NCBI RefSeq assembly: GCF_900113225.1
Contig: NZ_FOZE01000002.1
Coordinates: 434,001 to 498,000 of the forward strand
Origin: Mitsuaria sp. PDC51
GTDB lineage: Bacteria; Pseudomonadota; Gammaproteobacteria; Burkholderiales; Burkholderiaceae_C
DNA length: 64,000 nucleotides
Reading direction: 5' to 3'
The notes under the pieces were generated by a model. The model saw only the letters and a program-made list of their open reading frames with translations. It searched no databases and was not told where the DNA came from. Shown here piece after piece: positions 37,208 to 46,992 of this stretch (within the stretch, counting starts at the first letter, position 1; each line of letters starts with the position of its first letter). Position numbers and translations under genes: made by a program.

Positions 37208-38557
37208 TCAGCGGGCCCGCCTCAGCAGGACCAACTCGCGGTGCCCGGAGGGCAGCGACACCCGCTCTTGTGCCACGAATCCGGCGTCGAGAAAGGCCTG
37301 CAACTGGACCTCCACCGCGGGGAACGCATCTTGGCGCCGCCGCTGCGCCCGCATAAGGACGATTTGGGGATCCGTCGGGTCGATCAGTTCGACCACTAGC
37401 GCGTCCCGCGTGCAGGATGCGGCGAAAGCAGCCACCATCGGCAGCGGGATGGCCGCCCCGATGACCAGGTGATGCAGCAGAGCCAGCATGAGCGTCATGT
37501 CGGCCCTGTTGCGCAGGCGCTCCGGCAGGCCGGCGTGTTCCACGCCGGCCCACCCATAGCCGCCGCGCAAGTCATCCATCGGCGCCACGACCCAGTGGAT
37601 GCGGACGCTGTCCTGCTTCGCCCCTGTTTGCACGGCGCCGTGGTCGGCGTCTACCGCGATCACGCGCGCCCCGGTCGCCGCCGCCAAGCGCGAGAACTCG
37701 CCCGAGTTGCATCCGAAGTCCAGCACCCACCCCCGAGCCTGCATGGCCAACCACTGCGTCAGCCGCGTCCGCTTGGCCTCCAGGTCGAGCTCGCTGTAAT
37801 GGCCGCGTTCGTCGGTGTAATGTGTCCAGGTGGTGGCGGGACCGGCGCTCCGGCGCGGATCCACGCCCCGCAACATCCAAGACAGCGATTGATTCAGCCC
37901 CTCGCGGAAGCGCCGGATCGCCGCCGGGTTGACATCCTCCGCTGTCGAGTCCCACCCGGTGACCGGCTCGACGGGTCCGGGAGCGGTGGGCGCCAAGGCA
38001 GAGGCACCGGCCATCAACGGCCAGTAGCGCCCAAGGAACCGGCTGGCCCCTAGCATGTCGCGCGCGACCTCATGCGGTACACCGTCCCGCCAGGCCTGGA
38101 AGGCCTTGTGGGCGCGCAGGCCGCGCTGCCGGGACAGCAGCAACGGCAGGATGAAGTGCCGCGCGAACTGCCCGGCCGCCCACCATCTGCGTTCCCTCAG
38201 AGGGTCGAAGGAGAGCAGGTCGCAGAACACGGGACGGCCGTCGTCAAAGATCACGTTCCAGGCGGACGCGTCCTTCAGGTCGTAGCCGGCTTCGACCGCC
38301 TCTTGCTGCAGGCGCAAGGTCAGCTCGGCCGCCTCGAACAACTGCAGATCACACCATTCCGTCGGCAAGCTGATAAAGGGCACGCGCCGCGCGACCACCC
38401 TGCGCTCGTCGACGATCTCGAAATCGACGATGTCGCCCCGCTCGCGCCAGCGCCGGGCCAGATCGGAACGAAGGAAATGGTGGGCACCCAAAGGCTCTCG
38501 GAGTTCTCGCATCACGCGATCCGCCTCCATCACCAGGCGAGCAGCCGGATCCCTCAT
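37208..38557 (-). CDS. class I SAM methyltransferase with possible kinase-like N-terminal half
   Basis: The 449-residue protein has a C-terminal methyltransferase domain with motif I VLDFGCNSGEFSRLA (278-292) and a later ELIDPTDPQI. The N-terminal half (residues 1-230) has YDLKDASAWNVIF and VFCDLLSFDP. Their D96, N101 and D113 are spaced much like the catalytic loop and DFG aspartates of protein/aminoglycoside kinases, but the preceding histidine is lacking. The ATG at 38557 overlaps the stop of the DPGSG gene by four bases. A longer in-frame reading to 38749 is rejected. Likely role: modifying a glycan chain, inferred from context. Confidence 0.75.
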   Translation of the reverse strand: MRDPAARLVMEADRVMRELREPLGAHHFLRSDLARRWRERGDIVDFEIVDERRVVARRVPFISLPTEWCDLQLFEAAELTLRLQQEAVEAGYDLKDASAWNVIFDDGRPVFCDLLSFDPLRERRWWAAGQFARHFILPLLLSRQRGLRAHKAFQAWRDGVPHEVARDMLGASRFLGRYWPLMAGASALAPTAPGPVEPVTGWDSTAEDVNPAAIRRFREGLNQSLSWMLRGVDPRRSAGPATTWTHYTDERGHYSELDLEAKRTRLTQWLAMQARGWVLDFGCNSGEFSRLAAATGARVIAVDADHGAVQTGAKQDSVRIHWVVAPMDDLRGGYGWAGVEHAGLPERLRNRADMTLMLALLHHLVIGAAIPLPMVAAFAASCTRDALVVELIDPTDPQIVLMRAQRRRQDAFPAVEVQLQAFLDAGFVAQERVSLPSGHRELVLLRRAR

Positions 38558-38745
38558 TTGCGTTTGAAGCGCGCGATCAGGCGTTTCACCGACGCCAGCG
38601 GATTGCGCACGAACACGATCAGCGCACCGACCAGGGCGATCAACCCCTGCCAGATCAGCATGCCGGAGCCTGGGTCCACGTAGGCGTTTGCGCTCAAGGG
38701 CACACACAGGATCAGTGCCACCGCACTGAGATGTCGAGCATTCAT
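38554..38745 (-). CDS. 63-residue DPGSG-motif membrane protein
   Basis: The small protein has a signal-like N-terminus (about residues 1-21, ending PLSANA), then YVDPGSGMLIWQ. One membrane helix follows (about residues 30-46), and the tail is strongly basic (SVKRLIARFKRK). I recall similar YxDPGxG-motif small proteins near methyltransferase and sulfatase-like genes in other polysaccharide loci, but no function is known to me. It is translationally coupled to the methyltransferase. It may be a membrane organiser of the two enzymes, which is speculation. Confidence 0.7.
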   Translation of the reverse strand: MNARHLSAVALILCVPLSANAYVDPGSGMLIWQGLIALVGALIVFVRNPLASVKRLIARFKRK

Positions 38746-38819
38746 GCAATCCCCTGACTTTTCACGCCAAGCTCGGCGCCGTCGCTTGTGTTTGAGAGGG
38801 GAGGATTTTCACATCATTG

Positions 38820-40700
38820 TCATTCCGCCCGGTGCGAGGCTCCGACGAATTCTGAACCGAGTACGTCGCGCAAGAGCCGGTGCGCCTCGGGATCGGCACG
38901 CGGCCCCGGCGTCCGGGCGGCGGCAAGCAAGCCCTCGACGCCAGTCCTGCTGGACGAATCGTCCAGTCGAGCCAACAACAGGCGGTCGAAAGGCGTGGGC
39001 AAGGTGCGGTCGCTGTCGCTGAGCAATTCCTCGTAGAGCTTCTCGCCAGGACGCAGGCCGGTGAAGGTGATCCGGATATCGGCTGCACCATGGCCAGACA
39101 TCCGAATCATCGTCTTCGCCAGATCCACGATCCTCACCGGCTCCCCCATATCGAGCACGAACACCTGCCCCGACTCCCCGATAGCGCCGGCTTGAACCAC
39201 CAGCCGCGCCGCTTCCGGAATCGTCATGAAGTACCGCGTGATCTCCGGATGCGTCACCGTCACCGGCCCGCCCTTCGCGATCTGCTCCTTGAACTTCGGA
39301 ATCACGCTCCCGCTGGACCCGAGCACGTTCCCGAACCTCACCGCCATGAACTTCGTCGCGTGCCCCTGGCCCGCCATGTGACTGATGACGAGTTCCGCCG
39401 CCCGCTTCGTCGCCCCCATCACATTCGTCGGATTCACCGCCTTGTCCGTCGAGATCAGCACGAAGCGCTCGGCCCCTGATTCAGCCGCCGCCGTGCACGC
39501 GTGATACGTCCCCAGCGTGTTGTTCCTCAGCGCCGCCCAGGCGTTCTCCTCCTCCATCAACGGCACATGCTTGTAAGCCGCCGCATGGAACACGATCTGC
39601 GGCCGGTACTTCCCGAACGTGAACCGCAGGTGCTCCAGGTCCTTCACATCCCCGATCAGCCGCACCAACGGGATATGCGGGAACTTCTCCGACAGCTCCT
39701 GCTCGATCCGGTACAGCGCGAACTCGCTCAGCTCGTACAGCACGATCCTCGACGGCCCGTACCGCGCCACCTGCCGGCACAGCTCCGACCCGATCGACCC
39801 GCCCGCCCCGGTGATCAGCACCGTCTTGCCGCCGATGCACTCGCTGATGCCGCCCTCGTCGAGCTGCACCGGCTCGCGCCCCAGCAGGTCCTCGGGCTCG
39901 ATGTCCCGCACCTGGTTCACCGCGCGGCCCGCCAGCAGCTCCTGGCTGCTCGGCACCGTCAGCACCGCCAGCCCCGTCTTGCCCGCCAGGTCCAGCGCGC
40001 GCCGGCGCTGCGCCGTCGTCGCCGCCGGCATCGCCACGATCACATGCGTGATGCCATGCATCTCCGCCAGCCGGCCCGCGTCCTCCAGGGTGCCGATCAC
40101 CGGCACGCCGGCCACGCGCGCGCCGCGCTTCTCCGCCGCATCGTCCAGGTAGCCCACCACCACCCAGCCCTGCTGGTGCTGGATGCCCGCCACCAGCAGC
40201 CGGCCCGCGTCCCCGGCGCCCATCACCAGCGCGCGGCGCTGCTCCTGCGCGCTGCCGCTGATGCGGCTGCGCATGTGCTCGTAGAGCATGCGGTAGCCCA
40301 TGCGCATCGTCGCCAGCGCCATCAGCGTGAACACCGGATGCAGCGCCAGCACCGCCCGCGGCACCTTGGTCAGCTGCGCCATCAGCACCGCCACCGCCGC
40401 CACCAGGCCCGCGGTGATGCACACCGCCGCCAGCCGCTTGACCTCGCCGAAGCCGCTGAAGCGCCACATGCCCTTGGGCACGTGGAACAGCCGCAGCAGC
40501 ACCCCGTACAGCGCGACGATGCCCAGCATCACCCAGTGGTCGTAACCCGGCCTGGCTTCGAACCAGCGCTCGAAGCCCAGCCGGAACAGATAGGTCGCCT
40601 GCCAGGCCAGCGCCACCGCCACCATGTCGAGCGCCAGCGCCAGCGCCTCGCGGTAGGGCCTCACGCGCGTCAGGAAGGCATCGAGGGACAACCAGTTCAT
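38820..40700 (-). CDS. membrane UDP-HexNAc 4,6-dehydratase (WbpM/PglF/CapD-like)
   Basis: The 626-residue protein has four N-terminal membrane helices (within residues 15-135). A first nucleotide-binding domain has VMGAGDAGRLLV (about 159-170). The C-terminal dehydratase domain has TGAGGSIG (297-304), STDKAVNPTN (417-426) and the M428/K432 pair that replaces the usual Tyr-x3-Lys. This is the WbpM/PglF type, making UDP-4-keto-6-deoxy-GlcNAc for bacillosamine, QuiNAc or FucNAc. The PglE-like and PglC-like genes just upstream fit a bacillosamine-type aminosugar. Confidence 0.92.
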   Translation of the reverse strand: MNWLSLDAFLTRVRPYREALALALDMVAVALAWQATYLFRLGFERWFEARPGYDHWVMLGIVALYGVLLRLFHVPKGMWRFSGFGEVKRLAAVCITAGLVAAVAVLMAQLTKVPRAVLALHPVFTLMALATMRMGYRMLYEHMRSRISGSAQEQRRALVMGAGDAGRLLVAGIQHQQGWVVVGYLDDAAEKRGARVAGVPVIGTLEDAGRLAEMHGITHVIVAMPAATTAQRRRALDLAGKTGLAVLTVPSSQELLAGRAVNQVRDIEPEDLLGREPVQLDEGGISECIGGKTVLITGAGGSIGSELCRQVARYGPSRIVLYELSEFALYRIEQELSEKFPHIPLVRLIGDVKDLEHLRFTFGKYRPQIVFHAAAYKHVPLMEEENAWAALRNNTLGTYHACTAAAESGAERFVLISTDKAVNPTNVMGATKRAAELVISHMAGQGHATKFMAVRFGNVLGSSGSVIPKFKEQIAKGGPVTVTHPEITRYFMTIPEAARLVVQAGAIGESGQVFVLDMGEPVRIVDLAKTMIRMSGHGAADIRITFTGLRPGEKLYEELLSDSDRTLPTPFDRLLLARLDDSSSRTGVEGLLAAARTPGPRADPEAHRLLRDVLGSEFVGASHRAE

Positions 40701-40734
40701 CGTGTTCTCTTGTTCCGTGCCCGGTGCCCGGTGC

Positions 40735-41328
40735 TCAGGCCTTGATCGCGCCCAGCGTCGCCAGGATCAACCGGATGTCGCCGCCCAGGCTGGCGTTGCG
40801 CACGTAGTCCGCCGCCAGGCGCAGCTTCATCGGCATGACCACCTCGACATACTCGCGCTCCGGATCCTCCGCCCGCGCCAGCAGCTCGCTCTCGTTGCGG
40901 AAGCTCAGCGAGGCCGGATCGGTGATCCCCGGCCGCACCGACAGCACCAGCTCGCGCAGCTCCGCCGGATACAGCGCCACGTAGCGCGGCACCTCGGGCC
41001 GCGGGCCCACCAGGCTCATCGCGCCGCGCAGCACGTCCCACAGCTGGGGCAGCTCGTCGACCTTGCTCGCGCGCAGCCAGCGTCCGCTGCGGGTGATGCG
41101 CGCGTCGTCGCCGATGGTGATCTGCGGGCCGAGCCGTGGCGCGTCCACGCGCATCGTGCGGAACTTGTGGATGCGGAAGGTCGCGCCGAAGCGCCCCACC
41201 CGCTCCTGCCGGAACATCACCGGCCCCGGCGAGTCCAGCTTGACCCACACCGCCACCGCCAGCAGCAGCGGGCTCAGCAGCAGCAGGCCGATGCCGGCGC
41301 AGACGATGTCGAAGAGTCGCTTGGCCAT
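40735..41328 (-). CDS. short phosphoglycosyl transferase (PglC-like initiating enzyme)
   Basis: The 197-residue protein has one N-terminal hydrophobic hairpin (about residues 10-28) and the bacterial sugar transferase core. Core features are VMFRQERVGRFGATFRIHKF, the catalytic D91-E92 (KVDELPQLWDVL) and SLVGPRP (105-111). Its small size, without extra membrane helices, matches the PglC monotopic class that links a UDP-diNAcBac-like sugar phosphate to undecaprenyl phosphate. It is the second initiator in the window. Confidence 0.9.
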   Translation of the reverse strand: MAKRLFDIVCAGIGLLLLSPLLLAVAVWVKLDSPGPVMFRQERVGRFGATFRIHKFRTMRVDAPRLGPQITIGDDARITRSGRWLRASKVDELPQLWDVLRGAMSLVGPRPEVPRYVALYPAELRELVLSVRPGITDPASLSFRNESELLARAEDPEREYVEVVMPMKLRLAADYVRNASLGGDIRLILATLGAIKA

Positions 41329-41362
41329 CGGCCGTCCCCGCTCCGTGTCCCGTCCAGCCCGC

Positions 41363-42541
41363 TCAGGCGCCCAGCGCGCGGCGCACCGCGGCGATCACGC
41401 GCTCGACCTGCTCGTCGGTCATCGCCGTGTACAGCGGGATCGTCACCGTGCGCTCGTAGGCCTTCTGCGACTCGGGGAACATCTCCGGCGTCAGGCCGTA
41501 GCGCTCCTTCCAGTACGGATGCTGGTGCAGCGGCACGTAGTGCACGCTGCAGCCGATGCCCTGCTCGAACAGGCGCTCGATGAACTCGTCGCGGCCGATG
41601 GGCGCGTCCTCGGTCAGGCGCAGCACGTACAGATGCCAGCTGTGGACGTCGCCCTCCGGCGCCTGCGGCGGCAGGATCAGCGGCAGGTCGGCCAGCGCCT
41701 CGAAGTAGCGCGCGGCGATCTGCTCGCGGCGCCGCTGGAAGGCCGGCAACCGCTTGAGCTGGTGCAGGCCCATCGCCGCGGCGATGTCGGTCAGGTTGTA
41801 CTTGAAGCCGGGCGCGACGATCTCGTAGTACCAGCTCGGCACCTTGGCGGTGAAGCGGTCGAAGGCGTCGCGGTTGATGCCGTGCAGCCGCATCACGCGG
41901 GCGCGCTTGGCCAGCTCGGCGTCGCGGGTCACCAGCATGCCGCCCTCGCCCGTGGTCATCGTCTTGTTGGCGTAGAAGCTGAACACGGTGGCATTGCTGC
42001 CCATCGTGCCGATCAGCTCCTTCTCCAGCGTCGTGGGCAGCGCGTGCGCCGCGTCCTCGACGACCTTCAGCCCGTGCCGGCGCGCGATGTCCAGCAGCGT
42101 CAGCATGTCCACCGCCAGGCCGGCGTAGTGGACCGGGATGATCGCCTTGGTGCGCGGCGTGATCGCGGCCTCGATCTGGTCGAGCGCGATGTTCATCGTC
42201 TTCGGATCGATGTCCACCAGCTTCACGTCCGCGCCCATGTAGCGCACCACCTCGGCGGTGGCGGTGAAGGTGTGCGTGGTGGTGATGACCTCGTCGCCGG
42301 GCCCGATGCCCAGCGCCTCGAGCGCCAGGTGCAGCCCTGCCGTCGCGGAGTTGACGGCGATGCACTCGATCTGCGGCTCGTTGAGGAACTCGGCGAAGGC
42401 CTGCTCGAAGCGCCTGGCCTTCGGGCCGGTCGTGATCCAGCCGCTCCGGAGCGTGTCGACGACTTCCGCGATCTCCTCGTCGCCCAGCTCGGGCAGCGCG
42501 AACGGCAGGAAGGGGAGCTTCTGGTCGGGGTTCTGGCTCAT
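41363..42541 (-). CDS. DegT-family sugar aminotransferase (PglE-like)
   Basis: The 392-residue PLP enzyme has [15 protein letters not shown] (residues 64-78), E162/D163 ([11 protein letters not shown]) and the PLP lysine K193 ([15 protein letters not shown]). The position between dehydratase/initiator genes and methyltransferase points to UDP-4-keto-6-deoxy-GlcNAc 4-aminotransferase. Its ATG overlaps the methyltransferase stop (ATGA). The open frame continues upstream for 450 codons, but only this segment has family features. Confidence 0.88.
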   Translation of the reverse strand: MSQNPDQKLPFLPFALPELGDEEIAEVVDTLRSGWITTGPKARRFEQAFAEFLNEPQIECIAVNSATAGLHLALEALGIGPGDEVITTTHTFTATAEVVRYMGADVKLVDIDPKTMNIALDQIEAAITPRTKAIIPVHYAGLAVDMLTLLDIARRHGLKVVEDAAHALPTTLEKELIGTMGSNATVFSFYANKTMTTGEGGMLVTRDAELAKRARVMRLHGINRDAFDRFTAKVPSWYYEIVAPGFKYNLTDIAAAMGLHQLKRLPAFQRRREQIAARYFEALADLPLILPPQAPEGDVHSWHLYVLRLTEDAPIGRDEFIERLFEQGIGCSVHYVPLHQHPYWKERYGLTPEMFPESQKAYERTVTIPLYTAMTDEQVERVIAAVRRALGA

Positions 42542-43263
42542 GGTGTCTTGGTGATCAGCGCCAGCACGTGGCTGCGCAGGAAGGGCATCGTGTTGAGGAC
42601 GCGGTAGGCGCCGGGGTGCAGCCGGCAGGCGGCGCGCGCGATCGGAGGAGCCAGCGTGACGCGGCGCACCGTCGTCCGGCCCTCGGGGAACAGCGCGCGC
42701 ACGCGCTTGAGCGGCACGCCCCGGACGTCGGGATTGCGCGGATTGTCGACGATGAAGTCGTACCAGAGCACCGCCCCGCCCGGCCGCAGCCAGCGCCACA
42801 TCGCCTGCGCCAGGCGCTGCTGCAGCGCATCGTCCAGGATGGACGAGAACACCGTCGACTGCAGCACCAGGTCCTGGCTGCCCGGCTCGACCTCGGCCTG
42901 CGACGCATCGCCCGCCAGCAGCCGCACCTGCTGCGGCAGCGCGGCGCGGGCCGCCTCCAGGCGCTCGGGCAGCAGCTCGATGCCGGTCAGGTGCTGCGGC
43001 AGCAGGCCCAGCCGCAGCATGTCCATCAGGTTGCCGCCAGCGCCGCAGCCCACCTCGGTCATCCGCCAGCCGCTCACCGGCGCGTCGGCCTCGGGCATCG
43101 CCGCGCGGTGCGCCGCCAACAGCCGCAGCATCGCCGCCTGGCGCTCGTGCAGCATCTGCCAGACCTCGGGGCGCAGCAGGCTGTAGCGCTCCAGCCCGGC
43201 CAGCCGCTGGTCGCGGCGGGCGTAGCGCTGGGCGATGGCCTCGAGTTCTCGGTCCTGGGTCAT
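42538..43263 (-). CDS. class I SAM-dependent methyltransferase
   Basis: The 241-residue protein has motif [17 protein letters not shown] (68-83), a [13 protein letters not shown] acidic strand end, and [10 protein letters not shown]. These mark small-molecule or sugar methyltransferases. It lies between a GT4 gene (21-base gap) and the PglE-like gene (ATGA overlap). It may methylate the glycan or a nucleotide sugar, which is inferred from context. Confidence 0.82.
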   Translation of the reverse strand: MTQDRELEAIAQRYARRDQRLAGLERYSLLRPEVWQMLHERQAAMLRLLAAHRAAMPEADAPVSGWRMTEVGCGAGGNLMDMLRLGLLPQHLTGIELLPERLEAARAALPQQVRLLAGDASQAEVEPGSQDLVLQSTVFSSILDDALQQRLAQAMWRWLRPGGAVLWYDFIVDNPRNPDVRGVPLKRVRALFPEGRTTVRRVTLAPPIARAACRLHPGAYRVLNTMPFLRSHVLALITKTP

Positions 43264-43284
43264 GGCAAAGGTCCTCGCGGCAGC

Positions 43285-44517
43285 TCAGGACACCGCGTCG
43301 ATGAAGCGCTGCGCCAGCACCGGGTAGGTGTGATTCGCCAGCACGAACTCGCGACCGCGGCGCCCCATCTCGGCGCGCTCCCCGGCCGGTACCGCGGCCA
43401 GCGTCAGCAGGCCGTCGGCGACGGCCTTCGGGTCCTGCGGCGGCACCGTCAGCCCCGCGCCGGCCTCGGCCACCGGATCGTTGCCGGCCTCCACCGAGTG
43501 CAGCACCGGCCGCTGCGCCATCAGGTAGTCCATCAGCTTGTTGGGCGCGATGCCGAAGCGGTAGATCGGCGTGCGCTGCCAGCCGATGTAGGCGATGTCG
43601 AAGCCCTTCAGCAGCGACGGGATCTGCGCCTTGGGGATCGCCGGGAACATCGCGACGTTCCCGATCGCCTCGTCCCGCACACGCGCCTCGAGGTGCTCGC
43701 GCAGATGACCGCCGCCCACCAGCACGAAGCTCAGCGCCTTCGCGGCCGGGTCGGCGCGCTCCTTCAGCAGCTTCGCCGCGTCGAGCAGCACGTCCAGCGC
43801 GTTGGGCTCGCCCATCGAGCCGGCATAACCGACGACGGTGCGACCGGCCGCGCGCTCGGCGTCCAGGTGCGCCTGGATCGCGGGCTCGAGCGGCTCGCCG
43901 TGCTCGGACCATTCATCCAGCGTGATGCCGTTGGGCACGATGTGCAGCTTCTTCAGGTCGAGCCCGTGCGCGGCCATGTGCGCGTGGACCTTGGGCAGCA
44001 TCGAGACGACGACGTCGGCATCGCGGTAGGCGTCGTTCTCCGCCTTCTGGCAGAGCATCGCGAACGGATGCCACTTCGACATGCCCGACAGCTCGATCGG
44101 CGACAGCGGCCACAGGTCGTGGACCTCGTAGACCAGCTTGGCCTTCGCCAGCTTGGCCACGCGGCGCGCCACCCACACGTCCATCGGATAGGTGCTGGAG
44201 GCGATGACCACGTCCGGCGCGAACTCGCGCGCCAGGATGTCGGCGTCCTTCCAGACCTGGCGGCAGAAGGACCAGATGTTCTTGACCCGGCCCATGCCGT
44301 TGCCCTGGTACTCGGGCGTGTCGTAGAAGAGGTAGTTCACGCCGCTCATCGCGGCCATGCCGGGCTCGGGCTGGGTCGTGCGCACGTGCGAGTAGGACGC
44401 GCCCAGGATCAGCGCCTGGTGCCCGGCCCGGACCCATTCGCGGGCCAGGTAGAACGGGCGGAACTCCATGCCGTGTTTCGGCGAGCCGGCGTAGTGGTTG
44501 ATCAGCAGCAGCTTCAT
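43285..44517 (-). CDS. family 4 glycosyltransferase (WbuB-like)
   Basis: The 410-residue GT-B protein begins [20 protein letters not shown], followed by [13 protein letters not shown] and [17 protein letters not shown]. The nucleotide-site region is [19 protein letters not shown] with a later [18 protein letters not shown]. This is the WbuB/aminosugar transferase type often found beside PglC/WbpM-like genes. The start chosen is the ATG at 44517. It probably adds the second sugar after the PglC-like initiator. Confidence 0.88.
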   Translation of the reverse strand: MKLLLINHYAGSPKHGMEFRPFYLAREWVRAGHQALILGASYSHVRTTQPEPGMAAMSGVNYLFYDTPEYQGNGMGRVKNIWSFCRQVWKDADILAREFAPDVVIASSTYPMDVWVARRVAKLAKAKLVYEVHDLWPLSPIELSGMSKWHPFAMLCQKAENDAYRDADVVVSMLPKVHAHMAAHGLDLKKLHIVPNGITLDEWSEHGEPLEPAIQAHLDAERAAGRTVVGYAGSMGEPNALDVLLDAAKLLKERADPAAKALSFVLVGGGHLREHLEARVRDEAIGNVAMFPAIPKAQIPSLLKGFDIAYIGWQRTPIYRFGIAPNKLMDYLMAQRPVLHSVEAGNDPVAEAGAGLTVPPQDPKAVADGLLTLAAVPAGERAEMGRRGREFVLANHTYPVLAQRFIDAVS

Positions 44518-44554
44518 GGGGACGTCGGGGAAAGGCTCTCGCGGGTCGGGCGCC

Positions 44555-45691
44555 TCAGGCGCGTTGCAGGCGGTCGACGAAGCGGGCGACGGCGGGACCG
44601 AACATCGCATGCGCCGCCACCCAGGCGCGGTTGGCCGCGCCCAGTCGGTCGGCGTCGACCGCCTGGCCGGCCACGTCGGCCTGGCCGACCAGCATCCGCA
44701 GGCGGTCGGGCAGCGCGCCCAGGTCCTCGTCGTCCTTCAGGATCAGGCCATGGCGGCCGAGCAGCGTGTCGGGCTGCCCCAGCGCCAGGCTGCCGGCGGT
44801 GCCCAGCAGTTCGTGGTTGGCCGGCAGGTCGGACAGCAGCGGCAGGCACTCGTGCGCCATCGCCTCCAGCACCGACACCGACACTGAATCGCTCTCCGGC
44901 AGGCTCAGGAACCAGCGCGCCGGCGCATAGCGGCGCCCTTGCGAGGTGGCGTCCAGCCGCCCGGTGAACTCGACCCGCTCCGCCAGGCCCAGCGCGCGCA
45001 CCTGCTCCTCCAGCGCGGCGCGCAGCGAGCCGTCGTTGGCGACGACCAGGCGCGCCTCGGGCTGCTTCGCGGCAATCGCGGCGAAGACCTCGATCACGCG
45101 GTGCGGGCGGTAGATCGGCTCCAGGCCGCGGTTGGCGTAGAACAGCCAGGGCTGCTTGCGCACGTTCTGCTTGGGCAGCTGCTCCAGGCCGAAGGGGAAG
45201 GTCATCACCTCGGCCGCGCCCAGCTCGCGCATGCGGGCGCTCATGAATTCGGAATCGGAGGTCGTCACCGCGCAGGCCTTGAGCACCTGCGTCGTCAGCC
45301 AGCGGTAGGCCCAGCCCTGGCCGGGCGCGACCAGGATGTCGCTGCCCCAGGCCGAGCCGGCGATCCGCGCGCGCAGCTTCCAGCCGCGGCGCGCGGCCCA
45401 GGCCAGCGTGCCGTGCGAGGTCAGGTAATGCGCATGCAGCCAGTCGGCATCGACCTTCTTGAGCCACGCCCCCAGCGCCGGCAGCTGCTTGAGCACCGCG
45501 ATGTTGCCGCCGCCATGCGCGGGATCGGTGTTGAGCGCGAGGCGGCGGTCCTCGGGGATCAGGAAATGGAACTCGGGCGCGAAGCCGCGGGTGGACGCGG
45601 CCCACAGCTCGATCTCGCGGCGCTGCGACAGCGCGCGCGCCCATTTCAGCAGGTGGGGACTCTCGCCGTCCCCGATCAGGACCAGTCTCAT
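44555..45691 (-). CDS. family 4 glycosyltransferase
   Basis: The 378-residue protein has a start MRLVLIGDGESPHLLKWARA, a HAHYLTSHGTLAW segment, SAWGSDILVAPG, and the donor motif LPESDSVSVSVLEAMAHECL with E-x7-E spacing. It is related to GT4 enzymes that act on lipid-linked oligosaccharides. The ATG overlaps the flippase stop by four bases. The long in-frame extension to 46876 is inside the flippase gene and is rejected. Confidence 0.86.
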   Translation of the reverse strand: MRLVLIGDGESPHLLKWARALSQRREIELWAASTRGFAPEFHFLIPEDRRLALNTDPAHGGGNIAVLKQLPALGAWLKKVDADWLHAHYLTSHGTLAWAARRGWKLRARIAGSAWGSDILVAPGQGWAYRWLTTQVLKACAVTTSDSEFMSARMRELGAAEVMTFPFGLEQLPKQNVRKQPWLFYANRGLEPIYRPHRVIEVFAAIAAKQPEARLVVANDGSLRAALEEQVRALGLAERVEFTGRLDATSQGRRYAPARWFLSLPESDSVSVSVLEAMAHECLPLLSDLPANHELLGTAGSLALGQPDTLLGRHGLILKDDEDLGALPDRLRMLVGQADVAGQAVDADRLGAANRAWVAAHAMFGPAVARFVDRLQRA

Positions 45692-46992
45692 GCAGGCACT
45701 CCATGGGCGACGGGCCGCGGCGCCGAGCCGCGCACCAGCCACGCCAGGTAGATCGCGAAATAGATCGGCAGCAGCACCGCGATGGCGCCGAGCGCCGTCG
45801 TCAGCGCGCCGCCGGCACTCAGCACCAGCGCGACCGGCAGCACGTACAGCGCGTTGCCGACCAGGCTGAAGGCCAGCGCGCCGCGCTGACGTCCGGTGAC
45901 CATCGGCGTCACGGTCAGCGGCGCGGCGATGAAATGCGCGGCGACGTAGGGCGCGATCCAGCGGCCGTACTCGCCCGCGGTGGTCCAGTCCTCGCCCAGC
46001 AGCCAGCCGAACAGCGCCGGGCCCACGGCGATCAGCACCGCCATGCCGGGCAGCGCCACCATGGCCAGCAGCCGGATGCCGCGCAGCAGGCGCGGACGCA
46101 GGTCGACGCCGCGCTGCCAGTCGCGGGCGAGCTCGCCCAGCAGCGCCTCGGACAGCGCGCCGCCGACCAGCGTCGCCGGCGCCTTCACGAGACGCACCAT
46201 CAGCGCGTAGTAGCCGGCCGTGGCGGCGTCGGCCCAGGCGGCGATCATCGCCAGCACCAGCGTCTCCTGCGCCGCGTTGACGAAGGCATGCGGGCTGTTG
46301 AGCAGCGGGAACTGCTTGTAGCGCCAGGCCAGGCGGCGCAGGTGGCGCCAATGCCAGGACTTGCCGGCCTGGTCCAGCCGCGTGGCGCGGCGCCAGCGCG
46401 CGCCGCGATGCAGCAGCCACAGCGGCGCCAGCAGCGCGGCCAGGCTCTGCGACAGCACCAGGGCCGCCACGCCGGCGAAGCCGCCCAGCGCCGCCAGCGC
46501 CTGGGCCGCGGCCATCACGCCCTGCTGCAGCACGCGCGCCTGCGCGATCACGTCGATGCGGGCCTGGCGGTTGTTCCACAGGCTCAGCGCCTGCTGCATG
46601 CCGGCCAGCGCGACCACCGGCGCCAGCATCAGCAGCCACGGATCCAGCTGCGCGAGCGACACCCAGCGGCCGCCCAGCCGCGCATGCTGGGCCATCAGCA
46701 GGTGCCAGAGGCCGGCGCCGGCGGCCGTCAGCAGCCCCATGGCCAGGGCGATCCACAGCGCCAACTGCAGCACCAGCGCCGCCTCGCCGTCGCGTCGCGG
46801 CAGGACGATCGCGAACTCGTAGCGCGCGTTGGCGATGGTGGCGAGGTTGGCGGCCAGCGCGACGAACAGCGCCCAATGCCCGAGCGCCTCGGCGCCGTAC
46901 CAGCGCGTCAGCAGCGGCGCGATCAGCATCGGGATCGCCTGCGTCAGCATGGACGCGCCGGCGAGCTGGGCGAAGCGGCGGCGGACCGTCAT
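45688..46992 (-). CDS. Wzx-type oligosaccharide flippase (minus-strand operon)
   Basis: The 434-residue polytopic protein starts MTVRRRFAQLAGASMLTQAI and has about twelve hydrophobic helices. The SLWNNRQARIDVIAQARVLQ segment is common to Wzx/PST-family transporters. It shows no obvious close similarity to the plus-strand flippase, consistent with a different lipid-linked substrate. Both ends overlap neighbouring genes by ATGA. Confidence 0.86.
   Translation of the reverse strand: MTVRRRFAQLAGASMLTQAIPMLIAPLLTRWYGAEALGHWALFVALAANLATIANARYEFAIVLPRRDGEAALVLQLALWIALAMGLLTAAGAGLWHLLMAQHARLGGRWVSLAQLDPWLLMLAPVVALAGMQQALSLWNNRQARIDVIAQARVLQQGVMAAAQALAALGGFAGVAALVLSQSLAALLAPLWLLHRGARWRRATRLDQAGKSWHWRHLRRLAWRYKQFPLLNSPHAFVNAAQETLVLAMIAAWADAATAGYYALMVRLVKAPATLVGGALSEALLGELARDWQRGVDLRPRLLRGIRLLAMVALPGMAVLIAVGPALFGWLLGEDWTTAGEYGRWIAPYVAAHFIAAPLTVTPMVTGRQRGALAFSLVGNALYVLPVALVLSAGGALTTALGAIAVLLPIYFAIYLAWLVRGSAPRPVAHGVPA

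Noticed and set aside
41363-43912. An 849-codon minus-strand frame that seems to fuse an unknown protein to the PglE-like aminotransferase
   Set aside because: The upstream part runs through the methyltransferase and GT4 genes in another frame and has no domain features. The ATGA overlap at 42538-42541 marks the real start.
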